The notes under the pieces were generated by a model. The model did not search any database, had not been told where the DNA came from, and worked only from the letters and a program-made list of their open reading frames with translations. Position numbers and translations under genes: made by a program. Shown here piece after piece: positions 46,938 through 55,414 of a stretch of 64,000 bases of DNA; the first letter of the stretch is position 1; each line of letters starts with the position of its first letter. Source of the DNA: Acidovorax sp. 69 (GTDB lineage: Bacteria > Pseudomonadota > Gammaproteobacteria > Burkholderiales > Burkholderiaceae_C); assembly GCF_002797445.1 (NCBI RefSeq), contig NZ_PGEP01000001.1:3162501-3226500 (forward strand). The letters are read 5' to 3'.

Positions 46938-46998
46938 TGTTTTAGGCCGACAGCGCTGATTTCTCAAGCGCTACAAGCTATCAAAAAAGTAGCAATCA
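46938..46998 (-). repeat. dispersed palindromic repeat, family A, copy 8
   Basis: TTTTAGGCCGACAGCGCTGA, TTTCTC, AAGCGCTACAAGCTATC. Core 46952-46972. It lies between the efp terminator and the convergent rimO stop. Confidence 0.75.
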
Positions 46999-48387
46999 GA
47001 TCGGCTGCGCGATCAAGTCGTGCCCACGCACGCCCACGATGCGGGCCTTGGTGAACTCGCCCACCTTGAGGGTCTTGCTGATCTTCTCGGGCGGCAGCAG
47101 CTGGACCGTGCCGTCGATCTCGGGCGCGTCGGCATACGTGCGGCCCACGCCACCCTTGCGGCCGAGACCGGGGGCGGAATCGACCAGCACCTGCATGGTG
47201 GCACCCACGCGGCGCTGCAGGCGGGCGATCGAGACCTCTTCGGCCACGGCCATGAAGCGGGCGCGGCGCTCTTCGCGCACTTCCATGGGCAGCATGCCGG
47301 GCAGCTCGTTGGCGGCGGCACCACTCACGTCGCTGTAGGCAAAGCAGCCCGCGCGGTCGATCTGCGCCTCGCGCACAAAGTCGAGCAGGTGCGCAAACTC
47401 TTCCTCTGTCTCGCCAGGGAAACCGGCAATGAAGGTGCTGCGGATCACGATCTCAGGGCAGATCTCGCGCCAGCGCTGAATGCGCTCCAGGTTGCGCTCG
47501 CCGCTGGCGGGGCGCTTCATGCGCTTGAGAACATCGGGATGGCTGTGCTGCAGCGGCACGTCCAGGTAGGGCAGCACGCGGCCGGTGGCCATCAGGGGCA
47601 AGACATCGTCCACGCTCGGGTACGGGTACACGTAGTGCAGGCGCACCCAGGCGCCGTAGGGTTCGGCAATCTCGCCCAGGGTCTGCACCAGCTCCAGCAT
47701 GCGGGTCTTGACCGGCTTGCCATCCCAGAAGCCGGTGCGGTACTTGACGTCCACGCCGTAGGCAGAGGTGTCCTGGCTGATCACCAGCAACTCTTTCACC
47801 CCGCCTTCAAACAAGGCCTTGGCCTCGCTAAGGACATCGCCAATGGGGCGTGACACCAGGTCACCGCGCATCGACGGGATGATGCAGAAAGTGCAGCGGT
47901 GGTTGCAGCCTTCGCTGATCTTGAGGTACGCGTAATGCTTGGGTGTGAGCTTGATGCCCGCCACGCCGAAATTGCCGGGCACCAGGTCGATGAAGGGGTC
48001 GTGCGGCTTGGGCAGGTTCAGGTGGACGGCGTCCATGACCTCCTGCGTGGCATGCGGGCCAGTCACGGCCAGCACGCTGGGGTGCATCTGGCGCACCATG
48101 TTGCCGCCGCCTTCACCCGCGCGCGCGCCCAGGCAACCAGTGACAATGACCTTGCCGTTTTCGGCCAATGCTTCGCCGATGGTGTCCAGGCTTTCCTTGA
48201 CGGCATCATCAATGAAGCCGCAGGTGTTGACGATGACCAAGTCCGCGCCCTGGAAGGTCTTGGAGGTCTCGTAACCCTCGGCGCTCAGTTGCGTGAGGAT
48301 CAATTCGGAATCGGTCAACGCCTTGGGGCAACCCAGGCTGACAAATCCGACTTTGGGTGCTTTTGTGGGGGAGAGTGCTTCGCTCAT
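46996..48387 (-). CDS. rimO: ribosomal protein S12 methylthiotransferase RimO
   Basis: A 463-residue radical-SAM enzyme that adds a methylthio group to Asp89 (E. coli numbering 88) of ribosomal protein S12. The N-terminal UPF0004 domain carries three cysteines ([37 protein letters not shown]) for one cluster; the radical-SAM CxxxCxxC is [20 protein letters not shown]; the C-terminal TRAM domain ends with [17 protein letters not shown]. Length and motif set fit RimO rather than MiaB. Transcribed alone, convergent with efp. Confidence 0.96.
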   Translation of the reverse strand: MSEALSPTKAPKVGFVSLGCPKALTDSELILTQLSAEGYETSKTFQGADLVIVNTCGFIDDAVKESLDTIGEALAENGKVIVTGCLGARAGEGGGNMVRQMHPSVLAVTGPHATQEVMDAVHLNLPKPHDPFIDLVPGNFGVAGIKLTPKHYAYLKISEGCNHRCTFCIIPSMRGDLVSRPIGDVLSEAKALFEGGVKELLVISQDTSAYGVDVKYRTGFWDGKPVKTRMLELVQTLGEIAEPYGAWVRLHYVYPYPSVDDVLPLMATGRVLPYLDVPLQHSHPDVLKRMKRPASGERNLERIQRWREICPEIVIRSTFIAGFPGETEEEFAHLLDFVREAQIDRAGCFAYSDVSGAAANELPGMLPMEVREERRARFMAVAEEVSIARLQRRVGATMQVLVDSAPGLGRKGGVGRTYADAPEIDGTVQLLPPEKISKTLKVGEFTKARIVGVRGHDLIAQPI

Positions 48388-48447
48388 ATCCCCGTATTGT
48401 CCCAGTTCCGGCGCCCGGCCGGTTTTAGCCTTGGCAGTAGACCCAAA

Positions 48448-49008
48448 TTAACGTTTCAGTCCAAACGCGCCCAGCATCTGCTCGGTCTGCTTTTGCATCT
48501 GTTCCTGCATCTGGGTCAGCATGGACTGCGACTGCTCCACGTAATTGCCCATCATGCCCTTGAGCATGGGCGATTGCATATTCATGAACTGGGCCCACAT
48601 CTCAGGGGTCACGCTTTGCGATTGTTCAGCCAGCTTGGTCTGCACGTCGGTGAAGGCCTGCACATTCTTCTCCAAGTAAGCGCCCATGAAGCTTTGCATG
48701 GCATGGCCGTAAAACCGGATGATGTTGGCCAGCACGGCCTCGGTAAACATGGGAGCCCCACCAGCCTCTTCTTCCAGAATGATCTGCAAAAGGATGCTGC
48801 GCGTAAGGTCCTCGCCCGTCTTGGCATCGCGCACCACCACATTCTGGTGGGCCATGACAAGCTGACGCACTTCAGCCAAAGTGATGTAGGTGGAGGTGTC
48901 CGTGTCGTACAGACGACGGTTGGGGTACTTCTTGATGATGCGCTGGGCCGACTTGGATGCGGCGCTTTTTTGTTCGGACACGACGAACTCCTCGGGATCG
49001 AAACCCAT
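48448..49008 (-). CDS. phaR: polyhydroxyalkanoate synthesis repressor PhaR
   Basis: A 186-residue regulator that senses PHB granules and represses phasin genes and itself. The DNA-binding domain is RIIKKYPNRRLYDTDTSTYI followed by TLAEVRQLVMAHQNVVVRDA; the PHB-accumulation domain spans GAPMFTEAVLANIIRFYGHA and FMGAYLEKNVQAFTDVQTKL; the tail is Met/Gln-rich. ATG 49008 has no clear ribosome-binding site; GTG 48981, nine codons inside, is preceded by GAGGAG and gives MSEQKSAASKSAQ, a more typical start. A palindromic operator candidate overlaps the region just upstream. Confidence 0.95.
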   Translation of the reverse strand: MGFDPEEFVVSEQKSAASKSAQRIIKKYPNRRLYDTDTSTYITLAEVRQLVMAHQNVVVRDAKTGEDLTRSILLQIILEEEAGGAPMFTEAVLANIIRFYGHAMQSFMGAYLEKNVQAFTDVQTKLAEQSQSVTPEMWAQFMNMQSPMLKGMMGNYVEQSQSMLTQMQEQMQKQTEQMLGAFGLKR

Positions 49009-49011
49009 GTA

Positions 49012-49031
49012 TTGCAGTGCAACACATTCTA
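49012..49031 (-). promoter_or_regulatory. candidate PhaR autoregulatory operator with -10 element
   Basis: On the minus strand TAGAAT (49026-49031) looks like a -10 box, followed at once by TGTTGCACTGCAA (49012-49024). That 13-mer fits exactly the TG-N-TGC-N3-GCAA pattern I recall for PhaR/PhbF in Herbaspirillum. It would cover the transcription start, as expected for self-repression. Confidence 0.6.
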
Positions 49032-49191
49032 GGGAGTGTGCTACGCCGCAGCGGCAAAGGAATACCCTGAGGACGCAGGACCAAAGGGTGTCGCGCGTGT
49101 GACTGATGTAGCAGGCGTCGTGTGACTTGCGGCCGCTTACACAACCCCTTGCAGCAGCCCCCACCCCTTGAGAGAAAGCAGAAACGGAAGC

Positions 49192-49218
49192 AAAAAAGCC
49201 ACCTCGCGGTGGCTTTTT
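49192..49218 (-). terminator. bidirectional hairpin terminator
   Basis: AAAAGCCACC-TCGC-GGTGGCTTTT with A/T tracts on both sides. On the minus strand it stands 73 bases beyond the truncated tRNA-Val 3' end, where a terminator for the original tRNA-Val would be expected. Confidence 0.8.
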
Positions 49219-49287
49219 GTACAAACACCAGAACGGTGTTGTGGCCCAGCCTTTTTCAGAACTGAAAGCTGGTTTTTCAGAGGAAAC

Positions 49288-49312
49288 TTGCTAGGCGCGA
49301 TTGGACTCGAAC
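49288..49312 (-). other. truncated tRNA-Val 3' end (candidate attachment-site duplicate)
   Basis: TAGGCGCGATTGGACTCGAAC (49292-49312) duplicates, base for base, the acceptor and T-arm 3' end of tRNA-Val(GAC) at 50868-50888. The encoded CCA is altered (GCA). The flanking bases diverge quickly on both sides. Confidence 0.7.
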
Positions 49313-49601
49313 TAAAAAAGGCAGGTAGGTGTGGCGCGAACTTAGAGTTCGATGGCACGACTTCGACACTCCATGCCCCCCTGAAATACGCGTCGATGCC
49401 CCCTCCCCGGAAAATATCCCCAACACACGCACATATTCCGGTCGAACTCCCTGTTAGCGACGAATAGGGCATTCGCCGTAGTCGGCAGCCCTGAGCGATA
49501 CGGCGCAAACTGGCACTTCTGGCTTGTTCATCTATGGGTCGAGGTGGGCTCGACCATCATCCACCAGATTGAGGCGCCTCAAAAATGGCGCGGCGACAAA
49601 G
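49313..49601. other. left part of the inserted segment, no gene recognised
   Basis: Roughly 290 bases between the truncated tRNA end and the IPTL-CTERM gene. Short frames have no motif or start signal; no integrase fragment is recognisable. Confidence 0.4.
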
Positions 49602-50273
49602 TCAGACTCTGCTCCGCATTCTCCCCATCCCAAACATTGCGAGCATGCCCGCCAGACCGATCAAAGCCCACTCGGAGAGCGTAGGAATGCTGGTGGCCGT
49701 AACAGGAGCAGCTTCGGTGACGTTGATGGTCCAGGCACGAATAGAGCCCGTATCTCCCGAGAAAAAATCCTGGGCGAGCAAGGTCCATGCACCGTTAGAA
49801 GGCTCGCCTGCAAAGGCCGCCAGGACAGCATTGGGCTTGTAACTGCCTGTGAAAGGCGCCTGAGCGGTAACTACAGTTTGAATCGAAGGCCCTGGGCTGG
49901 CGTCAGCCAGAACCACTTGGCAAAAATTATTCCCGCTCCCATCGGTTTGATTGATCACAACCACCTCGGTTCCAATGGGTGAGCGCAAAGTGATCCGTAG
50001 ATCATTGACGAACGTATGGTCGATGCCCACGGTAGTCGACCCAGCGATTGCTGAGCAAGCCGTTCCGTCAATGCTCAAAGTAACAGAGCCAACAGGCCGC
50101 GTGAGCCCTGAAACCACAATCGGGGCTCCCACCTGCAGACCAGGGGAGGTACCGCTCAAGTCTGCCGCATCCGGGATCGCAACCGGGACCCCAGAATAGG
50201 AGGCCGAGGCAGTCGCACCATGGGCTGCTGCGGAAAACAAGAAAAGTCCAACGATCAGAAGGCGAGTGGCCAT
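49602..50273 (-). CDS. IPTL-CTERM sorting domain protein with proprotein-convertase P-like domain
   Basis: A 223-residue exported protein. Signal peptide MATRLLIVGLFLFSAAAHGA; central beta-rich region with VGIDHTFVNDLRITLRSPIG, SGNNFCQVVLADAS and GAWTLLAQDFFSGDTGSIRA then WTINVT, which resembles P-proprotein domains; and a C-terminal IPTL-CTERM signal: SIPTLSEWALIGLAGMLAMF followed by an Arg-containing tail. IPTL-CTERM proteins are sorted and cleaved by exosortase-type enzymes at the inner membrane and then exported to the surface; no exosortase is in the window. It lies within the segment bounded by tRNA-Val sequences. Confidence 0.85.
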   Translation of the reverse strand: MATRLLIVGLFLFSAAAHGATASASYSGVPVAIPDAADLSGTSPGLQVGAPIVVSGLTRPVGSVTLSIDGTACSAIAGSTTVGIDHTFVNDLRITLRSPIGTEVVVINQTDGSGNNFCQVVLADASPGPSIQTVVTAQAPFTGSYKPNAVLAAFAGEPSNGAWTLLAQDFFSGDTGSIRAWTINVTEAAPVTATSIPTLSEWALIGLAGMLAMFGMGRMRSRV

Positions 50274-50400
50274 GATTGCGCTCAGTTGCGAAAGAAACAA
50301 TTGGACGCCATCGTAGCCAATTCACACAATTATTTTTTATATCTAATACGGCTTTTTTGCACAAACCCGAAGTGGGACGAGTTGACCCCAGCCTCAGACG
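50274..50400. other. upstream region of the IPTL-CTERM gene
   Basis: AT-rich region (for example TTATTTTTTATATC at about 50331) that may hold the IPTL-CTERM promoter on the minus strand. No other gene seen. Confidence 0.35.
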
Positions 50401-50667
50401 CAGCTACGCCATGGCGGTCACAGATATCTTGGCCAGCCCTTCGCGCAAGGGGTACAAAAAATTCTGGACGGGGATGCAACAGTGCAGATCACCAAGCACA
50501 GCGAACTGCACACCCTCAAGGTCATGCCCAAGCGCTGAATCGTCGAGCGCAGCTTTGCCTGGCTGGACAAGAACAGGCGGCGGTGGAAGAACTGCGAGCC
50601 GCCGCTCAATACCAGCCTGCAGTTCGTCCATCTGGCCTTCCTCGCTCTGCTGCTCAAGAGATCGTGA
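50401..50667 (+). pseudogene. C-terminal remnant of an IS5-like transposase
   Basis: One frame reads GQPFAQGVQKILDGDATVQI, TKHSELHTLKVMPKR, stop, IVERSFAWLDKNRRRWKNCE and LNTSLQFVHLAFLALLLKRS. This is the end of a DDE transposase with the catalytic Glu in IVERSFAW. The TGA at 50536-50538 replaces the conserved Trp codon TGG of the PKRW motif. The N-terminal half is missing and I see no terminal inverted repeats, so it is an old fragment. Confidence 0.75.
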
Positions 50668-50804
50668 ACAGGCTCTTAGCGTCGTGTCCACGATCTCCCT
50701 CTTGAAAACGATGCCCTATCGGCCAAATTAGCTCAAGACTGATTCTCCGCCCGCTTACTCTTACGAGGCAATTTTGTTTCCGTACTTTGCCCGTACGGAC
50801 AAAC

Positions 50805-50828
50805 AAAAAAGCCCGCTTGTTAGCGGGC
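50805..50828 (-). terminator. Rho-independent terminator after tRNA-Val(GAC)
   Basis: Minus-strand stem GCCCGCT-AACA-AGCGGGC followed by TTTTTT. It lies 37 bases past the tRNA 3' end, within the inserted segment. Confidence 0.8.
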
Positions 50829-50864
50829 ACTTTTGCTGCAAGCTCTGGTTTAGCTTGCGATATT

Positions 50865-50941
50865 TGGTAGGCGCGATTGGACTCGAACCAACGACCCCCA
50901 CCATGTCAAGGTGGTGCTCTAACCAGCTGAGCTACGCGCCT
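50865..50941 (-). tRNA. tRNA-Val (GAC anticodon)
   Basis: Acceptor AGGCGCG pairs with CGCGCCT, anticodon arm CCACC-TTGACAT-GGTGG with GAC, T arm with TTCGAGT loop, discriminator A and encoded CCA at 50865-50867 (complement). Its last 21 bases recur at 49292-49312. Confidence 0.96.
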
Positions 50942-51059
50942 ATCGTTGTTTAGCTTTTGATTATAGCCATAAAAAACGCCGCTCAGAAATATCGCACGAC
51001 AAATCTCCGTCACGGGCGTTGAGATGACCCCCTACACCCCACCCATTGAGACCAGTTCC

Positions 51060-53267
51060 TCAACGGCGGCGCGCAGAACGCACGCCCGGCACCCCCGCGA
51101 CAATGCCCAGCACCTTGTTCAGGCGCCCTGAATCAGCCACCTCCACGGTGAACGTCATCCAAGCCGTCCCTTTCACCGATTGGGTTTGTACACCGATCAC
51201 ATTGGTTTTTTCGCGAGCGAAAACCTCCGAGATGTCACGCAATAGTCCCTGGCGGTCGGCAGCTTCCACCGCCACATCCACGGGGTACACGGCGGCGATC
51301 TGTTTGGGGATGCCCCACTCCACCTCGATCACACGCTCAGCGCTGCGTACAGCCATCTCTCGGAAATTGCTGCAATCTGCCCGGTGCACGCTCACACCCT
51401 TTCCACGCGTGACGAACCCCCGAATGATGTCTGGTGGCGCAGGCTTGCAGCATTTGGCCAGCTGCGTCATGAGTGAGTCGATACCCACCACCAGCACCCC
51501 CCCCTTGGGGGCCGACTCATTGGTCCGTGTCTTCTTGAGCAGCAGGTAGTCGTCGGGCTGCATCACCGGTTCGGGCGGGCGCAACACCGTTTCGATGGCG
51601 CGCAACGAGAACTCGTCCTTGCCCACCACCTCAAACAAGGCATCGGCAGACTTGAAGCCAAGTTGCACCGCAAGATCGTCGAGCTTGATGGCGGTCTTGC
51701 CCTCGCGCTGCAGGAGCTTTTCTACCGCCTCTCGGCCACGGCCAACCGTTTCATGGGTGGCCTGGGCGTTAAACCAGGCTCGGACTTTGGCTTTAGCGCG
51801 GTTGCTGGTGAGGTAGCCCAAATCCGCGTTGAGCCAGTCACGCGACGGGCGGCCCTCCTTGACGGTGGAAATTTCCACTGTCTGGCCGTTCTGCAGCTGC
51901 GTGTTGAGTGGCACCATGGCACCGTCGACCTTAGCGCCCCGGCACCGGTGCCCCAGGCTCGTGTGCACGGAGTAGGCAAAGTCCACCGGCGTAGCGCCCT
52001 GGGGCAACTCCACCACGGCAGCTTCTGGGGTCAACACATAAATGCGGTCTTCGAACAAGCCCCGGTTCGACACCGAACCGGACAGATCCCGCTCCCACGC
52101 GAGCAGTTGGCGCAACACGGCGATCTTGGCATCGTATTCACCCGTAGCGGACACACCCGCATAACCTTTGGCGCCAGCCTCCTTGTAGGCCCAGTGCGCT
52201 GCCACACCATGCTCGGCGTGTTCATGCATGGCCTGGGTGCGGATCTGGATTTCGATGGGTTTGCCATTGTCGTCGCGCACGATGGTGTGCAGCGACTGAT
52301 AGCCATTGGGCTTGGGCTTGGCAATGTAGTCGTCAAACTCCTCCACGATGGGCTTGAATTGCTCGTGCACCCAGCTCAAGGCGGCGTAGCAGTCCTTCAC
52401 CGTGGGCACCACCACACGCAGCGCGCGGATGTCAAACACCTGGTCGAAGTTGAGCGACTTGCCGCGCATCTTCTTGACGATGCTGTAAATGTGCTTGGGG
52501 CGCCCTTGCACGCTGGCACTGATGCTGCGAGCGCGCAGGTCGGATTCGAGCCGCGCACGCAGTTGCTCCATGTACACCTCGCGCTCGCCCCGCTTTTCAT
52601 CAAGCAAGCGGGCGACTTCCTTGTAGGTGTCGGGCTCCAGAAAACGGAAGGACAGGTCTTCCAGCTCCCACTTGACCTGCCAGATGCCCAGACGATTGGC
52701 CAGCGGCGCAAACACCTGGAGTGACTCGCGCGCCAGGCTGGGTGACACAGGGCGTTTGCTGGCCGCATGAAAGCGCAGCGTCTGTAGGCGAGAGGCCAGG
52801 CGCAGCATCACCACTCGCAGATCGCGCGAGAAGGCGAGCAGCATCTTGCGCACGTTCTCAGTTTGCGCTGCAGGATCGTCCAGGTGTTCAGCTGCACGGG
52901 CCTGCTGCTGTACGCGCATGAGCTTGGTGGTTTCCACCGCCAAGGCCGCAAAGTTGGCGCCAAAAGCCTTGGCAATCACTTCTTCCGGCTTGTTCAGATG
53001 AATGCACGCATGCACCAGGTAGCTCGCTGCCTGCATGGCCTCGGAACCGCCAATGCCTTTGAGAATAAAAGCAACGGCATCTGCGTGAGCCAGCGTGTTC
53101 TCGCCCGAGTCCAAGGTCTCGCCAGCCATCAAAGGCTCGGCAAAAGCGCGGGCACGCACCAAAGCGTTGACCTGCTCGGGCAGCGTATGGGCTGTGGCGG
53201 CAATGAGTTGTGGAACGCTGTCGCTCTGGGGCGGCAAGGAGGCCAATGCAGGAGGGTTGGTTTTCAT
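51060..53267 (-). CDS. relA: GTP pyrophosphokinase RelA
   Basis: A 735-residue ribosome-associated (p)ppGpp synthetase of the stringent response. The N-terminal hydrolase-like domain lacks the His-Asp pair (ASYLVHACIHLNKPEEV), so it should be inactive, as in E. coli RelA. The synthetase domain contains GRPKHIYSIVKKMRGKSLNF, FDIRALRVVV and EEFDDYIAKPKPNGYQSLHT; EFDD is the EXDD motif of RelA, in contrast to RXKD in SpoT. A TGS domain (VELPQGATPVDFAYSVHTSL) and C-terminal ACT domain follow. Its ATG overlaps the stop of the upstream hydrolase gene by four bases. Confidence 0.95.
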   Translation of the reverse strand: MKTNPPALASLPPQSDSVPQLIAATAHTLPEQVNALVRARAFAEPLMAGETLDSGENTLAHADAVAFILKGIGGSEAMQAASYLVHACIHLNKPEEVIAKAFGANFAALAVETTKLMRVQQQARAAEHLDDPAAQTENVRKMLLAFSRDLRVVMLRLASRLQTLRFHAASKRPVSPSLARESLQVFAPLANRLGIWQVKWELEDLSFRFLEPDTYKEVARLLDEKRGEREVYMEQLRARLESDLRARSISASVQGRPKHIYSIVKKMRGKSLNFDQVFDIRALRVVVPTVKDCYAALSWVHEQFKPIVEEFDDYIAKPKPNGYQSLHTIVRDDNGKPIEIQIRTQAMHEHAEHGVAAHWAYKEAGAKGYAGVSATGEYDAKIAVLRQLLAWERDLSGSVSNRGLFEDRIYVLTPEAAVVELPQGATPVDFAYSVHTSLGHRCRGAKVDGAMVPLNTQLQNGQTVEISTVKEGRPSRDWLNADLGYLTSNRAKAKVRAWFNAQATHETVGRGREAVEKLLQREGKTAIKLDDLAVQLGFKSADALFEVVGKDEFSLRAIETVLRPPEPVMQPDDYLLLKKTRTNESAPKGGVLVVGIDSLMTQLAKCCKPAPPDIIRGFVTRGKGVSVHRADCSNFREMAVRSAERVIEVEWGIPKQIAAVYPVDVAVEAADRQGLLRDISEVFAREKTNVIGVQTQSVKGTAWMTFTVEVADSGRLNKVLGIVAGVPGVRSARRR

Positions 53268-54223
53268 CCTGCGGTAGCACCTTCAGCCGCCAACAAGAAC
53301 TCTGTGACGGCCGTAACCTGTTCGCCAGCCACCAGCGTGGGGGCATGTCCTACGCCTTCAAACTCCACCATCCTCGCACGGGGGCCACGTTGGGCCATGG
53401 CCTGCGCGGTCTCCCGCGAAAGCAGATCTGACTGCGCACCGCGCAGCAGCAGGGTTCTTGCCGTGATGTGGTCATAAAGCTGCCACAACGCAGCCTCTCC
53501 CGCCGCTGCGGACTCCTGAGTCAAGGTTCTGAACGGCACCGCAATGGCGGGGTCGTAATGCAGCGTGATGCCCCCATCGGGCAGCGGGCGCACCATGGCG
53601 CGCGACAGCTCCAGCCATTGCTCTGGCGTGTGCGGGCCAAAGCTGGTGGAAATGGCCCACATCGCTTCAGCGGCCTGCTGCAGTGAGTCAAAACGCACCG
53701 ACTGTCCTAAGTATTGACCGATGCGCTGCAGGGCCTCCCATTGAATCAATGGTCCCACATCATTGAGCACCAGTCGGAGCACCGGCACGGGCAACGGCAA
53801 ACCCGGCTGACCGGTGATACCCATACCGATGAGACCGCCCATGCTGGTGCCAACCCAATCCAGCATGGAAATCGGACCTCGCTGATGCAGTTGCGCCAGC
53901 AAAGCCAGCATGTCGGCGGCGTACTGAGGGATCTGATAGCCCATGGGGTCGGCCAGCCAATCGCTCTGACCACGACCGACCACGTCAGGGCAGATCACGC
54001 GCGCGTGGCAACTCAATGCGCGGGCCAAGGTGTCAAAGTCTCGCCCCTGGCGCGAAAGTCCGTGCACACAGACCACCACATGCGGATGCGCGGGATCCCC
54101 TGTGGCATTCCACTCCCAATACGCCATGCGATGCAGCTGTGCCGGGGCGGGCGCACGGCCCGGAAACACTGATGGGGCTGCGGGGCCAGGGCACAGTACG
54201 TAGTTCAGCGTAGGTTCATTCAT
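53264..54223 (-). CDS. alpha/beta hydrolase
   Basis: A 319-residue alpha/beta-hydrolase fold enzyme. The nucleophile elbow is WVGTSMGGLIGMGI with Ser; the oxyanion region is VVCVHGLSRQGRDFDTLARA; the catalytic His is in GVGHAPTLVAGEQ near the C-terminus, and an Asp is likely in RGAQSDLLSRETA. ICPDVVGRGQSDWL is typical of esterases and MhpC-like hydrolases. It is translationally coupled to relA, a common neighbour in this lineage (inference). The start at 54223 (MNEPTLNYVLCPGP) is taken; an in-frame ATG 20 codons upstream is weaker. Substrate unknown. Confidence 0.85.
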   Translation of the reverse strand: MNEPTLNYVLCPGPAAPSVFPGRAPAPAQLHRMAYWEWNATGDPAHPHVVVCVHGLSRQGRDFDTLARALSCHARVICPDVVGRGQSDWLADPMGYQIPQYAADMLALLAQLHQRGPISMLDWVGTSMGGLIGMGITGQPGLPLPVPVLRLVLNDVGPLIQWEALQRIGQYLGQSVRFDSLQQAAEAMWAISTSFGPHTPEQWLELSRAMVRPLPDGGITLHYDPAIAVPFRTLTQESAAAGEAALWQLYDHITARTLLLRGAQSDLLSRETAQAMAQRGPRARMVEFEGVGHAPTLVAGEQVTAVTEFLLAAEGATAG

Positions 54224-54339
54224 GGGGGCGAAATCCGGGAGCGGCGCTCGATAATGCAGGTGAAAGCAAGCCCGCATCGCCACGCCATGCCAGCTCGCAT
54301 CCCCTTAGTTGGCATCGTAATTCATTCGGAGAGACTCTC

Positions 54340-55122
54340 ATGCTGAAAGGCAAAACCGCACTCGTCACCGGCTCTACCAGTGGCATTGGTCTTGGAATCG
54401 CAAAGGCTCTGGCGCGCCAAGGTGCCAATATCGTGCTCAATGGCTTTGGCGATGTAGATGGCCCCCGCGCCGAAGTGCTCGCTGCTGGCGAGGCCGCAGG
54501 TGCGCAAGTGGCGTACCACGGCGCCGACATGAGCCGCGCGGCTGATATTGAAGACATGATGAAGTACAGCGCCAGCCAGTTTGGGCGCGTGGACATCCTG
54601 GTGAACAACGCCGGCATCCAGCATGTCGCCAATGTGGAAGACTTTCCTGTGGAGCGCTGGGATTCGGTGATCGCGATCAACCTCACCAGCGCCTTCCACA
54701 CCTCTCGCCTGGCGTTGCCCTCCATGAAAAGCGCCAATTGGGGTCGCATAATCAACGTGGCATCCGTGCACGGCTTGGTGGGTTCTGCACAGAAATCGGC
54801 GTATGTGGCAGCCAAACACGGCATCGTGGGGCTGACCAAGGTCACTGCACTTGAAAACGCCACCACGGGCGTGACCTGCAATGCCATTTGCCCCGGGTGG
54901 GTACTGACACCCCTGGTGCAAAAACAGGTGGATGCCAAGGCGGCCGAGCGTGGCATGTCGAATGAAGACGCCAAAAAACTGCTGCTGGGCGAAAAAGAGC
55001 CCTCGATGCAATTCACTACTCCTGAGGAGCTGGGTGAGCTGGCCGTTTTCTTCTGCTCGCCCGCAGCCAACAATGTGCGTGGTGTGGCATGGAACATGGA
55101 TGGCGGCTGGGCCGCACAATAA
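54340..55122 (+). CDS. bdhA: 3-hydroxybutyrate dehydrogenase
   Basis: A 260-residue short-chain dehydrogenase that oxidises D-3-hydroxybutyrate to acetoacetate, linking PHB breakdown to central metabolism. It has KTALVTGSTSGIGLGIAKAL (cofactor loop), VDILVNNAGIQHVANVEDFP, catalytic Ser-Tyr-Lys in VASVHGLVGSAQKSAYVAAK and ICPGWVLTPLVQKQ. The NNAGIQHV and PLVQKQ segments are those of bacterial BDH enzymes. Start with GGAGAG just upstream. Divergent from the hydrolase-relA pair. A PhaR gene lies 5 kb away, consistent with PHB metabolism in this organism. Confidence 0.92.
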   Translation: MLKGKTALVTGSTSGIGLGIAKALARQGANIVLNGFGDVDGPRAEVLAAGEAAGAQVAYHGADMSRAADIEDMMKYSASQFGRVDILVNNAGIQHVANVEDFPVERWDSVIAINLTSAFHTSRLALPSMKSANWGRIINVASVHGLVGSAQKSAYVAAKHGIVGLTKVTALENATTGVTCNAICPGWVLTPLVQKQVDAKAAERGMSNEDAKKLLLGEKEPSMQFTTPEELGELAVFFCSPAANNVRGVAWNMDGGWAAQ

Positions 55123-55414
55123 CCCGCACCATTCGTCGTCATTGCCCAGCCGCCCTGCCGTTTCCGCCACAACACAGCACTGGCAGAGCGGCAAAGCGCC
55201 TCAATGACTACAAGGCGCGGGCGAATGCACCGCGCTTCCTTCGACCTCGCTCCCCTGCTTAAACGCGGACCCAGGGGCCTTCAGGCCGGGACAACTCACA
55301 TCCCGATGGCCCTGCTGGGCGGGCATCACTGTGCCCCAACGCGCGGCAAAAGCATGAACATCCGTTGCGAACACCTCCAACAAAGCGGTCGCAATTTTCC
55401 TTGCGGAAACAGAC

